Part shown: positions 8,768 through 18,082 of the stretch, piece after piece
Layout of the letters: each line of letters begins with the position of its first letter
Position numbering within the stretch: the first letter of the stretch is position 1
Source of the DNA: Clostridia bacterium
GTDB taxonomy: Bacteria > Bacillota > Clostridia > Lachnospirales > Lachnospiraceae
DNA length: 64,000 bases
Direction of reading: 5' to 3'
NCBI GenBank assembly: GCA_910575245.1
Contig: CAJTEN010000022.1
Coordinates: 1 to 64,000, forward strand
Position numbers and translations under genes: made by a program
Notes under the pieces: generated by a model
What the model was told of the DNA's origin: nothing
Databases searched by the model: none
The model's input: only the letters and a program-made list of their open reading frames with translations

Positions 8768-9420
8768 TTATCCATCACGTTTTCCATCGTTACAACAGCG
8801 AGGAGTAGTAGTGAGTAGAGAAGAGGTTGCACCATAAATGTTGCTGAATGGCTGGTCATCCTTCTGAAGGAACTGGAATTCTTTGAATTTCAGGTACAGG
8901 TTGGAGGCCATGTAGATCTTTTCGCTGATAATACATCCGGTCAAGTGCAGGCGGTGTCTTGTAAGCCGTTTCAAAGCCAGGTACTGGTTTCCTTGCCACG
9001 GTTCGCACTCAATGTGCCCTGTCCGTGCAAAGTCTGAAATGATAAAAATACATCCAGCGGGTTTGTCTTGGACATGTCGATAAAAAACTTACAGTAGCTG
9101 ACTGTCATCTATGGATTCAGGAAGAAGACATAGGGCGTATATGGAATCAGGACTTCGCAGGTGGACAGTAGGTTGGCTATACGGATACTGTAAACGGAAG
9201 TAGATTTCAAAGCAACCACAACAGTTGTTAGATTCGGGTGTTTCTTCATGCAGTCCAGGATGATAGCCGCCAACACCTCGGCACTAGGCTGGTTTTTGGA
9301 GAAAGCGGATGAGATATATATGTTCTTATGGTAATCCATGGCATAGATGACATTGGATTTGGAAATTACATCAAAACCGACAAACGGGGTGACATAAAAT
9401 TGGCCTTTAACATGATATCA
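8768..9420 (-). pseudogene. decayed IS110-family transposase
   Basis: Reading the minus strand from about 9420 gives an IS110-type N-terminus in pieces: FVGFDVISKSNVIYAMDYHK, with the first Asp of the DEDD (RuvC-like) site, then VVVALKSTSVYSIRIANLL and PYTPYVFFLNP. A stop at about 9109 is followed by FIDMSKTNPLDVF and then, in another frame, MKRLTRHRLHL and MASNLYLKFKEF, which match the region after the last Asp in this family. No C-terminal Ser domain was found. Several stops and frameshifts make it inactive. Confidence 0.75.
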
Positions 9421-9923
9421 TCATCCTTTCCGATCTGGATTTGTGGAACTTGAAGCGGAAGGTTTATCCCGGGTAGTGTAAGGTGAATGAAACCTCGCGC
9501 AATAGGTATGCACCCCGCCAGCAATCTTTACTGGTGCTACGTTAGAGGACACAACTTCTGAGTAAGCAGAATGTGTCATACACGCCGGGCTGCATGTTTG
9601 TCGGAACAGTCACGGATGAACTGGCTGAAAGGGGGGGGGCTAGAAGCAATGCTCACGGAGATCAGACTCTGTTTGATATCATACCACGGGATAAATGATC
9701 ATGGAAATAGATTGTACAGGTGATGAAAGGGTAATCTTCCTGATTACCTTCACCTATATCAATTAAGAAAGAAATATCAAAGTAATTGTTGACTGTATAG
9801 ATGGGAGATGGGACAGGATGAGGAGGATTCTCCTTCTGACTTATTCTTCATCTATATCACAAAAAGAATAAGTCTATAGCCTGTTTTGATTGGTTATAAA
9901 CTTATTATACGAGGGAGCATAGC
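9421..9923. other. non-coding region upstream of the IS110 remnant
   Basis: About 500 bases without a credible gene. Relative to the minus-strand transposase remnant it is the 5' flank, where active IS110 elements encode their guide (bridge) RNA, so part may be an eroded bridge RNA; this is inference from position. It contains a G9 run at 9631-9639 and a hairpin at 9719-9754 (GGTAATC/GATTACC core extended by GGTGA/TCACC) with no following T run. A second, similar hairpin-like segment lies at about 9810-9870. Confidence 0.4.
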
Positions 9924-11789
9924 ATGTACATAAATGGCAAAATAAAAAAGGCGATGATTTTTATAAGCTTTTTATTTGGATTTTTAATTTTATTACAGCA
10001 TCATTATGTATTTATCGTGTTCGATGATTATGGATACGCGAGTTTATCTTATGGTTGGACAGAGAATAAGGCTGGGATGTCATATGCGCTAAGTGATATT
10101 TTTGATTTTTTGTCATGGCATTATTTTAATTGGGGTGGAAGATGCCTGTGCTTTTTTATTGAAATTATAATTCTCAGAATTGGTGGAGCGGAATTAATAC
10201 AGATTACTCAGGCTGTTATTATTATACTGATAAGTATTATATCTGGGAAGATAATTGCAACTATGGTAAAATGTGATATGTGGTGTAGCATCGCGTTGTC
10301 ATTAGTGCTTTATGGAACGATAAATTTGAGTACATTAAGAGATGGTGTGTACTGGTACTCAGCAAGTGTTTCATATGTATGGCCGTTGCTGCCGCTTTTG
10401 GGGAGCATCTATTTCTATTTACTTCTTCAAAAAAGAGAATCCGTTTTTCGAAAATGTATGGCGGTCTTTTTGGTTTTTATAGCTGCGTTTTCTCAAGAGC
10501 AAATTTCAGTGTTGGTTATAATATGGATTTTATCTATAATATTTTTTACCTTCTGGACAGAGAGGAATCATCAGTGTAAAAGAAAGGTACCATATTATTT
10601 GTATGGAATGGCTATGAGTGCGGTTATTGGTGGAATAATTACCATAGTTGCTCCAGGGAACTTTGCTAGAGCCGCAACCACAAGATATGATGAATTTTAT
10701 AGTAAGAGTATTTTAGAAAGAATAGTGGAGAATATAGAAAATATTATAAATATAAATATAGGAAGTTATAATTGGGTGTTCACACTTATTATGACAATAT
10801 CTTGCGGTGTAGCGGTAGCAATATATTTGAAAAATAAAAAAATACATATTTTAACTTGCATATTTTTGATATACTTTATTGCAGAAAGGATAGTGACGGT
10901 ATCTTATGGGATCGGAATAATTATGAGAATTGGATGGGCAGTTTGTTTTTTTTTCTTGCTTTTGACTTATTATTATCGACGCGGTAAATATCTATTTTTT
11001 GGTATGTTGGTTGCAGGAATATGTTCACAGGGGATGATGATTGTTTCACCGACGATTACAGTTAGATGTCATGTTACGATGGAATTCATTTTACATATTG
11101 TGGTGGTTGAATGTATAATGAGCATCTATATATCGGAGCTGTATAGAACAAAAAGGTTATACCGTAAATGCTTGAATGTTTGTGTATTAGGGGTATGTAT
11201 ATATGCGGCATATAATTCCTGCGATATTACATCTGGGTATAAACATAATGATGAAATTAACAAGATTAATCATTATAAGTTGTTAGAGACTCAAGCGAGA
11301 TATGTGGCAGGAGATGAAATAAAGGAAATTGAGTTGTATAGACTATATGATGACAATTATTCAAATTGTATGCCGTATCATTCTGGATATGACTTTATAG
11401 AGGTCTGGATGAAAAATTATTATGAACTTCCGCAAGATATATACTTTGCATGGCATAATATTGAAGATACGATGCAATGGTACATTAAAAGCGGAAATTA
11501 TTATGATGATCATTGGTTGGGGAAAAAAGCAGTGTTTGTTGTAAGAGCAGATGAAGAACGTATTCTGAGAATAATGGTCAGAAATCCGGAAAATGTAGAG
11601 AATCAACAGCTTTTATGCACAATGGCAGGAAAAGAAAATGTATATGACATTCCGGAGGGAGAGACAAGCATATTTGATATTGTCGTTCCAGCAGGAAATA
11701 ATGAATTTATTATACAAGCTAAACGGACATTTAGGTCATCTAATGGTGATTTACGAGACTTATCTGTTATGGTGGATATCTTATATTAG
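9924..11789 (+). CDS. polytopic membrane protein, DUF6056-like, probable GT-C-type glycosyltransferase
   Basis: A 621-residue protein with about ten to twelve hydrophobic segments over residues 8-420 and a hydrophilic C-terminal domain (about 440-621). The first extracytoplasmic loop carries FDDYGYASLSYGW, an acidic motif just after the first helix like the catalytic Asp pair of GT-C glycosyltransferases, followed by WHYFNWGGRC. This layout resembles the DUF6056/GtrII-like families often found in capsule and teichoic acid loci. It would use a polyprenyl-phosphate sugar donor on the outer face of the membrane to add side-chain sugars. The family assignment is from memory of the motif pattern and is not certain. 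The start is supported by GAGGGAG 7 bp upstream of the ATG. Confidence 0.65.
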   Translation: MYINGKIKKAMIFISFLFGFLILLQHHYVFIVFDDYGYASLSYGWTENKAGMSYALSDIFDFLSWHYFNWGGRCLCFFIEIIILRIGGAELIQITQAVIIILISIISGKIIATMVKCDMWCSIALSLVLYGTINLSTLRDGVYWYSASVSYVWPLLPLLGSIYFYLLLQKRESVFRKCMAVFLVFIAAFSQEQISVLVIIWILSIIFFTFWTERNHQCKRKVPYYLYGMAMSAVIGGIITIVAPGNFARAATTRYDEFYSKSILERIVENIENIININIGSYNWVFTLIMTISCGVAVAIYLKNKKIHILTCIFLIYFIAERIVTVSYGIGIIMRIGWAVCFFFLLLTYYYRRGKYLFFGMLVAGICSQGMMIVSPTITVRCHVTMEFILHIVVVECIMSIYISELYRTKRLYRKCLNVCVLGVCIYAAYNSCDITSGYKHNDEINKINHYKLLETQARYVAGDEIKEIELYRLYDDNYSNCMPYHSGYDFIEVWMKNYYELPQDIYFAWHNIEDTMQWYIKSGNYYDDHWLGKKAVFVVRADEERILRIMVRNPENVENQQLLCTMAGKENVYDIPEGETSIFDIVVPAGNNEFIIQAKRTFRSSNGDLRDLSVMVDILY

Positions 11790-11946
11790 ACAAGGCTCTT
11801 ATGCATGAGTGTATATAGTATATGTCAATTCCAATGCCGATACTGTAGTATTGCCTATCTAAATAGGTATTTTGTGGAGGTATGTGGAGCCATTTCTAAA
11901 TTAGTTGATACTTTTTGACTTGGAATCGTGTACTGGGAGGATGAAA

Positions 11947-14475
11947 ATGAAATATCTAAATCGCGTGTTATTCTGGATTAAAAAAAATGCTTGTTTATTT
12001 TTGAGTGTCTTATTACTGACAATGACAGTCGCCATATTTGGTCCTCTGGAGCTTTATTTCACAAATTATGAAGAATTCTGGTTTGCATGTAGCGATATGG
12101 GAATTATTGTCGTTTTTTTTGCAGGCAGTTGTTTTGTAATTCTCATGATAATTGGAGCGTTACTGAGAGGGAGGGGAAGAGAAGCATATAGTAGTATTTT
12201 ATTTGCATTAGGACTTGCATTGTATATTCAGGGTAATTACGCGAATATTAACTATGGAATATTGGACGGGAAAGCTATAGAATGGAGTGCATATCCGGTT
12301 TATGCGATTTTAGATACTGCAGGGTGGATTCTTTTGGTTGCAATAATTATGTTGCTGTGGTTTTGCAAACAGAATTTGTTTTATAAGGTACAGTGCATTG
12401 GAGCATTATGGATTATTGCCATCCAGATAGTTACATTGGGTACGCTCGTGATAACAACAGATGTGTCCAAAATGGAAAAGTCTAATTATTATTTATCAAG
12501 TGAGGGGCTGTATGAAGTATCTGCGCAAGAAAATATTATTGTATTTGTGTTAGATACATTTGATGATATGTATTTTCAGGAAATTATCAAGACAGAGCCC
12601 AAGAGATATGAAACAATATTTAAAGATTTTACACATTTTAATAATGCCGCTGTTGGCGGCTGGATGACAAAGATGGGTATGCCAGCAATTATTACGGGAG
12701 AGCATTACCCGGGTAAAATTACTTATTCTGAATATATTAAGCAGGCCTTTAATAAGGATAGATTGTATTCTACATTGCAAGAGAAAAACTATGATGTACG
12801 TATTTATTCAAATTCGCTCTTTGTGCCGGATGACTCGTGTGAGGTTGTAAATAATCAGGTGTCCACAGGTTATGCGGTATCTTCATATTCTAAACTGGCA
12901 CAAAAATACCTGTCACTAACATTATATAAATATATGCCACATATGTTAAAAAATATATTCTGGATTTATACGGGAGAATTTGAACAATACAAAATAGGTA
13001 ATTCTGCAGAAGGATATACAATAAACGATACAGCTTTTTTTAATGAATTAAAAGAGAAGGGACTGTCGGTCAATCAGGATAAGAACATTTTCAAATTAAT
13101 TCATTTGAATGGTGTTCATCCGCCATATACACGTGATGAATATGCTCAACCAGCGAATCCTAAGGATACATCAGCAATTCTTCAAGCAAAGGGAGTGCTA
13201 TATATTGTTGAAAATTACATTGACCAGTTGAAGAAATTAGGATTATATGATAAAGCAACAATAGTGATTATGGCAGATCATGGTGCGGAGACGGCATCAA
13301 CATTAGGGGCGCATGGGGTTTTGCTAGTCAAGGAGCAAGGCAGTAAAGGTGCTTATCTGGAATCACCAGCACCGGTTTCTTATTATGATTTACATGCGAC
13401 ATTGTTTCAAACAGTAGGAGTTATAACTGAAGAACCAACTTTTTTTGAGGTACCGGAAGGTACGAGAGAGAGATATGTGTATGGATTTGAAGCCGCAGAT
13501 GATGGCAGAACTACGGCAGTAGAGTATTCTATAGAAGGTAATTTAAACAAGGATGGTGTACTAAAAAAAACTGGAATAATATTACGGCCATCGGACACGA
13601 AAGAGCAATATGAATATGGGGAGAATTTGACGTTTGGCGGCAATAATACGGTGCAGCCTTATGTCCGAAAGGGAATAAGCTTTATTGACACTTTGGAATA
13701 TTTATGGACAGATGGCAAGCAATGTGAATTTGAATTTGAATTGAAGAAAAAACCAAAAAATAATTTATTGGTAACATTAGATATTATGACTGTGTATAAG
13801 GATAATGGATCCCAGAAAATAATAATTTTTGCAAATGATGTTGAATGTGCCAGAAGGATTCTGTCAAATGGCGAAAAATTGCAATTTCATATTCCTGGAA
13901 CAGTGATTGAGGATGACAAGAGTCTTGTATTGCGAATAGAGTTGCCAAATGCTGCTTCACCTGCAGAACACACTGTCGGGAATTCGGATTCGCGATTGTT
14001 GGCATTGGCTCTTCGCGGATTACAAATAGATGAGACAGACGAAGATAGTGAGGATACAATGGTAGAGCAAATTGAACATTTGGAGTTTGGACAGGAGGGT
14101 AATGTTGAGGAGCATTTGTTAGATGGATGGTATACAGCTGAAAAAGATTACAGATGGACATCTGCGCAGGCAGAACTGCGATGCAAGACTGAGACAGGAT
14201 GTGATTATTATCTAGAATTACACTATGTTAATTATGCTGCATCGGGAAATACCAATATATATGTTAATGATACATTATTAACCACGTTAGATGGAAGTGA
14301 GTCGATTGCAAGAATCGAAATACCATCGGAAGTATTGCATAAAGATGGGAATCAAGTTATTTCATTTGAAACACCGGAGGCAATTTCACCTAAAGTGGTT
14401 GAAGAAAATGGGGATGAGCGTGTTTTAGGGATTTGTGTTTATACTTTGGATTTAAGGCCGATGGAGATGGAATAG
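11947..14475 (+). CDS. membrane sulfatase-fold protein, LTA-synthase/phosphoglycerol-transferase-like
   Basis: An 842-residue protein with five N-terminal membrane segments (about residues 8-175) followed by an extracellular alkaline-phosphatase/sulfatase-fold domain (about 200-500). Family features visible are NIIVFVLDTFDD (first metal Asp, about 205), GGWMTKMGMPAIITGE (candidate catalytic Thr about 241), LIHLNGVHPPY and IVIMADHGAE (metal Asp/His about 443). LtaS-type enzymes with this layout move phosphoglycerol or related phospho-groups onto surface polymers. The C-terminal 330 residues form additional beta-rich domains not present in LtaS. ATG 11947 is preferred over the ATG at 11941 because it lies 6 bp after GGGAGG. 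A phosphonate or phosphoalcohol transfer role in this locus is inferred. Confidence 0.75.
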   Translation: MKYLNRVLFWIKKNACLFLSVLLLTMTVAIFGPLELYFTNYEEFWFACSDMGIIVVFFAGSCFVILMIIGALLRGRGREAYSSILFALGLALYIQGNYANINYGILDGKAIEWSAYPVYAILDTAGWILLVAIIMLLWFCKQNLFYKVQCIGALWIIAIQIVTLGTLVITTDVSKMEKSNYYLSSEGLYEVSAQENIIVFVLDTFDDMYFQEIIKTEPKRYETIFKDFTHFNNAAVGGWMTKMGMPAIITGEHYPGKITYSEYIKQAFNKDRLYSTLQEKNYDVRIYSNSLFVPDDSCEVVNNQVSTGYAVSSYSKLAQKYLSLTLYKYMPHMLKNIFWIYTGEFEQYKIGNSAEGYTINDTAFFNELKEKGLSVNQDKNIFKLIHLNGVHPPYTRDEYAQPANPKDTSAILQAKGVLYIVENYIDQLKKLGLYDKATIVIMADHGAETASTLGAHGVLLVKEQGSKGAYLESPAPVSYYDLHATLFQTVGVITEEPTFFEVPEGTRERYVYGFEAADDGRTTAVEYSIEGNLNKDGVLKKTGIILRPSDTKEQYEYGENLTFGGNNTVQPYVRKGISFIDTLEYLWTDGKQCEFEFELKKKPKNNLLVTLDIMTVYKDNGSQKIIIFANDVECARRILSNGEKLQFHIPGTVIEDDKSLVLRIELPNAASPAEHTVGNSDSRLLALALRGLQIDETDEDSEDTMVEQIEHLEFGQEGNVEEHLLDGWYTAEKDYRWTSAQAELRCKTETGCDYYLELHYVNYAASGNTNIYVNDTLLTTLDGSESIARIEIPSEVLHKDGNQVISFETPEAISPKVVEENGDERVLGICVYTLDLRPMEME

Positions 14476-14607
14476 ATTTAGATAAAAGAATTGTAGAATA
14501 TTTGTGCATTGTGAAAATATCCTTTTTGGTGTAAAATAAACTGAATAAAATCAGTAAAAATGTAAAAGCAGTATTTTAAATAATATAGGAACAAAAGGAT
14601 TGAGAAA

Positions 14608-16530
14608 TTGGTTATGGTATATTTATCAAAAGCATTGGGACATGTATTATCTTTCAGCTATCAAATTGGCTTGCAAAATTACATATTGGGTTTATTTTTA
14701 TTTACCTTTCTGACGAAAGTATTTCTTTTGCCGTTAAGTATCTGGACGCAAAAAAACAGCATTAAAATGGTCAAATTGCAGCCTAAGATCAATATGGTAA
14801 AAGTTAAATATTTTGGGGATAAAAATGCAATAGCAGATGCGACAACGGAATTGTATAAAAAAGAGAAATACAATCCGTTTGCGAATGTAATCCCGTTATG
14901 TGTTCAGATTGTTATTTTACTTGGAATCGTTGACGTAGTAAAGCATCCGCAGTATGCATCCATTGAAGAAGTTGATATGTGCGTAAAATCAGTAAAATGC
15001 TATGTGTACCCGTATATTCAGGGCGGCGGGTATTTGATTATGCCGATTATAGCCGGATTTTCTGCGTTTATTTTGGGAGTTGCTCAAAATAGAATGAATC
15101 CGCTTCAGAGAGAACAGTCGCGAATGGGGCAGCTGAGTACGATGGGTTTTTCTATCTTAATTTCACTGAGTTTGGGCGCATTTGTACCTGTTGCAGTCGG
15201 AATATATTGGATCTTCAGTAACCTGCTTGCAATATTACAACAAGCATTTCTTAATTGTATCATAAACCCTCATAAGTATATCAATCATGAGGAATTGGAA
15301 GCAAGCAGAGAGAAATTAAAGGAATTGGAAAGCATTGGAGCAAAACGGTCGCCATTTGAAAGAAATCCGGATTCGAAAAGAGAACGATCGGATTATAAAA
15401 GGTTCTTCAGCGTGGCAAACAAACATTTGGTGATATATTCGGAAGGAAGTGGTTTTTATAAATATTATAAGAATATCATTGAATATCTATTAGAACATTC
15501 TAATCTTACGATTCATTATGTCACAAATGATCCGGAGGATCAGATATTTGGAATTGAAAAGCAAAATTCTCGTATTCGGGGTTATTACATTGGTGAAAAG
15601 CGGTTGATCACGTTGATGATGAAGATGGATGCGGACATGGTGCTTATGACAGTGCCTGACCTGAATCGGTTTCACATTAAGCGGAGTTATATTAGAGAAG
15701 ATATTGAATATGTGTATGTATTTCATTATCCGCTTAGTGCTACGATAAGCTTTCATCCTGAAGGTTTGAAAGGTTTCGATACGGTATTATGTACGGGACA
15801 GTTTCAAGTAGATGAAATTAGAAAAAGAGAAGAAGTATATCAACTTCCAGCAAAGAATTTAGTTGTATGTGGATATGGGCAACTGGATAATCTAAAGGTG
15901 CAATATGAGAATATGTCTCTTGTGGAGAGAAAACGTAAAAAGATACTGCTTGCGCCGTCATGGCAGTTAGATAATATTCTGGATTCCTGTGTAGACGGGA
16001 CGTTAGGTCAATTGCTTGGAAAAGGATGGGATATTTATTTAAGACCGCATCCCGAATATATAAAGCGATATAAAAACCGAATGGATGCTATTGTAGAGAG
16101 ATATAAAGATGTTCCAACAAAAGATTTATTTTTTGAATTGGATTTTACATCAAATAATTCTTTGTTTGATTCAGATATTGTGATTACTGATTGGTCGGGT
16201 GCTGCTTATGAATTTGCTTATGTGACTGGTAAACCAGTGGTCTTTATAGATACTACAATGAAATGCAACAATCCGGAGTATGAGAAAATCGGTATTGAAC
16301 CTTTGGAAATTACACTGAGAAGTCAGGTCGGTGTACATTTACCACCGGATAAATTATCGGATTTACATGAGAAGGTTCAATATCTTCTGGAACATACAGA
16401 GGAATATATTACTAACAATATTGCGATTCGGAACAAGTATGTTGCAAATTATGGGCATAGCGGGGAAGCGGCAGGGAAATATATTATCGCGTCTCTGAAA
16501 GACAAAGCGGCAAAACGAAATGAAATATAA
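14608..16530 (+). CDS. YidC/Oxa1 insertase-like domain fused to CDP-glycerol glycerophosphotransferase (TagB/TagF-like)
   Basis: A 640-residue fusion. Residues 1 to about 235 match the five-helix core of YidC/Oxa1: GLFLFTFLTKVFLLPLSIW, LQPKINMVKVKYFGDKNA, KKEKYNPFANVIPLCVQI, and the last helix ending GIYWIFSNLLAILQQAFLN. Residues about 270-640 match TagB/TagF-type CDP-glycerol glycerophosphotransferases: KKILLAPSWQ, WDIYLRPHPEY (donor-binding His), VITDWSGAAYEFAY (the conserved DxSS/DWSG region) and PVVFIDT. Known TagB/F enzymes transfer a phosphoalcohol from a CMP-linked donor; the YidC part may anchor the transferase or insert partner proteins. TTG 14608 lies 8 bp after AAGGA; ATG 14614 is an in-frame alternative. 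It is followed by a 64-residue membrane protein and the phosphonate genes. Confidence 0.85.
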   Translation: MVMVYLSKALGHVLSFSYQIGLQNYILGLFLFTFLTKVFLLPLSIWTQKNSIKMVKLQPKINMVKVKYFGDKNAIADATTELYKKEKYNPFANVIPLCVQIVILLGIVDVVKHPQYASIEEVDMCVKSVKCYVYPYIQGGGYLIMPIIAGFSAFILGVAQNRMNPLQREQSRMGQLSTMGFSILISLSLGAFVPVAVGIYWIFSNLLAILQQAFLNCIINPHKYINHEELEASREKLKELESIGAKRSPFERNPDSKRERSDYKRFFSVANKHLVIYSEGSGFYKYYKNIIEYLLEHSNLTIHYVTNDPEDQIFGIEKQNSRIRGYYIGEKRLITLMMKMDADMVLMTVPDLNRFHIKRSYIREDIEYVYVFHYPLSATISFHPEGLKGFDTVLCTGQFQVDEIRKREEVYQLPAKNLVVCGYGQLDNLKVQYENMSLVERKRKKILLAPSWQLDNILDSCVDGTLGQLLGKGWDIYLRPHPEYIKRYKNRMDAIVERYKDVPTKDLFFELDFTSNNSLFDSDIVITDWSGAAYEFAYVTGKPVVFIDTTMKCNNPEYEKIGIEPLEITLRSQVGVHLPPDKLSDLHEKVQYLLEHTEEYITNNIAIRNKYVANYGHSGEAAGKYIIASLKDKAAKRNEI

Positions 16531-16555
16531 AGCAAAAGGTTGAAAGGAGAACTAT

Positions 16556-16750
16556 ATGAAAACAGGAGTATTACTTTACATTGATCCATCAGTAGCTACT
16601 TATGCGATTCAGGCAATTGCCGGAATTGTGATTGCTGGAGGTGCGGTATTTACTGTAATGTGGCGTAAGTTCAGAAAAAAAGTAAATAAGGCTTTAGATA
16701 TTGATGAGAATAAAGGTAAAGAAGTAGAAGAAGAGATTAAAGAGCGATAG
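16556..16750 (+). CDS. small single-span membrane protein
   Basis: A 64-residue protein with AGGAG 8 bp before its ATG. The N-terminus LLYIDPSVATYAIQ is followed by one strongly hydrophobic helix (about residues 17-37) and a basic then acidic cytoplasmic tail (MWRKFRKKVNKAL to EEEIKER). It lies 25 bp after the YidC-TagB fusion and 12 bp before the PEP mutase fusion, so it is part of the same operon. Short membrane proteins starting with YIDPG/YIDPS occur next to polymer genes in Firmicutes, but I know of no assigned function. It may be a subunit or client of the YidC-like domain. Confidence 0.7.
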   Translation: MKTGVLLYIDPSVATYAIQAIAGIVIAGGAVFTVMWRKFRKKVNKALDIDENKGKEVEEEIKER

Positions 16751-16762
16751 GAGATTTGCAAA

Positions 16763-18061
16763 ATGGCGTTAGTATACGTAGCGATGAGTGCAGATATTCT
16801 TCATCATGGACATATGAGAATATTGAATGAAGCACAGAAATACGGTGATGTTCTGGTAGGTTTACATACAGATCAGGTAATTGCATCGTATTGGCATATA
16901 CCGATTCTCTCCTATGAAGAAAGGTATAGTATTGTGTCAAATATAAAAGGGGTTACAGAAGTAGTTCCGCAGGATGAACTTGACCAAGTTCCTAATTTGA
17001 AAAAGTATAAACCGGACTATGTCATTCATGGTGATAACTGGAAGTACGATTCTCAAAGGCATCTTAGAAATAGAGTGATTGTGGCATTAAATGAATGGGG
17101 CGGACAATTGATAGAGATTGAACGTACCACGGGAACAGGTGTTGAAAATTTGGACAATGCGTTAAGTAAACTGGGAACGACTGCCGATACGAGACGCAGT
17201 GCGCTTCACAAGCTTTTGTCTATCAAGGGACATATTAATGTCATGGAGGCGCATAATGGACTGACTGGGCTTATCGTTGAAAAAACAAAAAAAGTAAATG
17301 AAAATGGCACGGTCGATCAGTTCGATGCCATGTGGGTGTCCTCCTTGTGTGATTCAACATCTAAGGGAAAGCCTGATATAGAATTAGTTGATTTAACCTC
17401 GAGAGTCAATACTATAAATGAGATTATGGAGGTTACCACAAAACCAATTATTATTGACGGGGATACTGGTGGAAAGATAGAACACTTTACATACACGGTC
17501 AGAACGCTGGAACGATTAGGTGTATCGGCAATAATCATAGAGGATAAGATTGGTTTAAAGAAAAACTCTTTATTTGGCACGGATGTGGCTCAGCATCAGG
17601 ATTCCATTGAGCATTTTTGCCAAAAAATCATTGCGGGGAAGAATGCGCAGGTAACGACAGATTTTATGATTATTGCAAGAATTGAGAGTCTTATTCTGAA
17701 TCAGGGGATGGAAGACGCACTGGAACGGGCAAAGGCGTATATAAATGTGGGTGCGGATGGTATTATGATTCACAGTATTGATAAGACCGGAGAAGAAATA
17801 AAACAATTTTGTGAGCAGTACAATAACCTGAAAAATCGAGTTCCACTAGTAGTTGTTCCGACTGCATATAATCAGATATATGAGGAGGAACTGTTTAAAC
17901 TTGGCGTCAATGTGTATATATACGCAAATCACTTGATTCGGGCAGGCTATAAGGCAATGGCGGATGTTGCTTCTTCCATTTTGGAGCATCACAGAAGTTA
18001 TGAGTGTAACGATCAGTGTTTGAGTATAAAAGAAATTATCAATTTAATTGATTTACCGTAA
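16763..18061 (+). CDS. cytidylyltransferase-phosphoenolpyruvate phosphomutase fusion
   Basis: A 432-residue two-domain enzyme. Residues 1 to about 135 form a nucleotidyltransferase of the TagD/GCT type: HHGH (about 14-17) for nucleotide binding and KPDYVIHGDNW. The usual RTxGxSTT loop is altered to RTTGTGVEN, which may affect activity. Residues about 145-432 are a PEP mutase: IIDGDTGG, the family hallmark EDKIGLKKNSL (EDKxxxKxxS), IIARIESL and GADGIMIHS for substrate binding. The reaction is PEP to phosphonopyruvate, the C-P bond forming step of nearly all phosphonate pathways. It needs a downstream pull because equilibrium favours PEP. No thiamine-dependent phosphonopyruvate decarboxylase is present in the window. 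Fusions of PEP mutase to nucleotidyltransferases are known in phosphonate-decorated surface polymers. Confidence 0.92.
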   Translation: MALVYVAMSADILHHGHMRILNEAQKYGDVLVGLHTDQVIASYWHIPILSYEERYSIVSNIKGVTEVVPQDELDQVPNLKKYKPDYVIHGDNWKYDSQRHLRNRVIVALNEWGGQLIEIERTTGTGVENLDNALSKLGTTADTRRSALHKLLSIKGHINVMEAHNGLTGLIVEKTKKVNENGTVDQFDAMWVSSLCDSTSKGKPDIELVDLTSRVNTINEIMEVTTKPIIIDGDTGGKIEHFTYTVRTLERLGVSAIIIEDKIGLKKNSLFGTDVAQHQDSIEHFCQKIIAGKNAQVTTDFMIIARIESLILNQGMEDALERAKAYINVGADGIMIHSIDKTGEEIKQFCEQYNNLKNRVPLVVVPTAYNQIYEEELFKLGVNVYIYANHLIRAGYKAMADVASSILEHHRSYECNDQCLSIKEIINLIDLP

Positions 18062-18082
18062 ATATCTATGGGAGAAGGTAAT

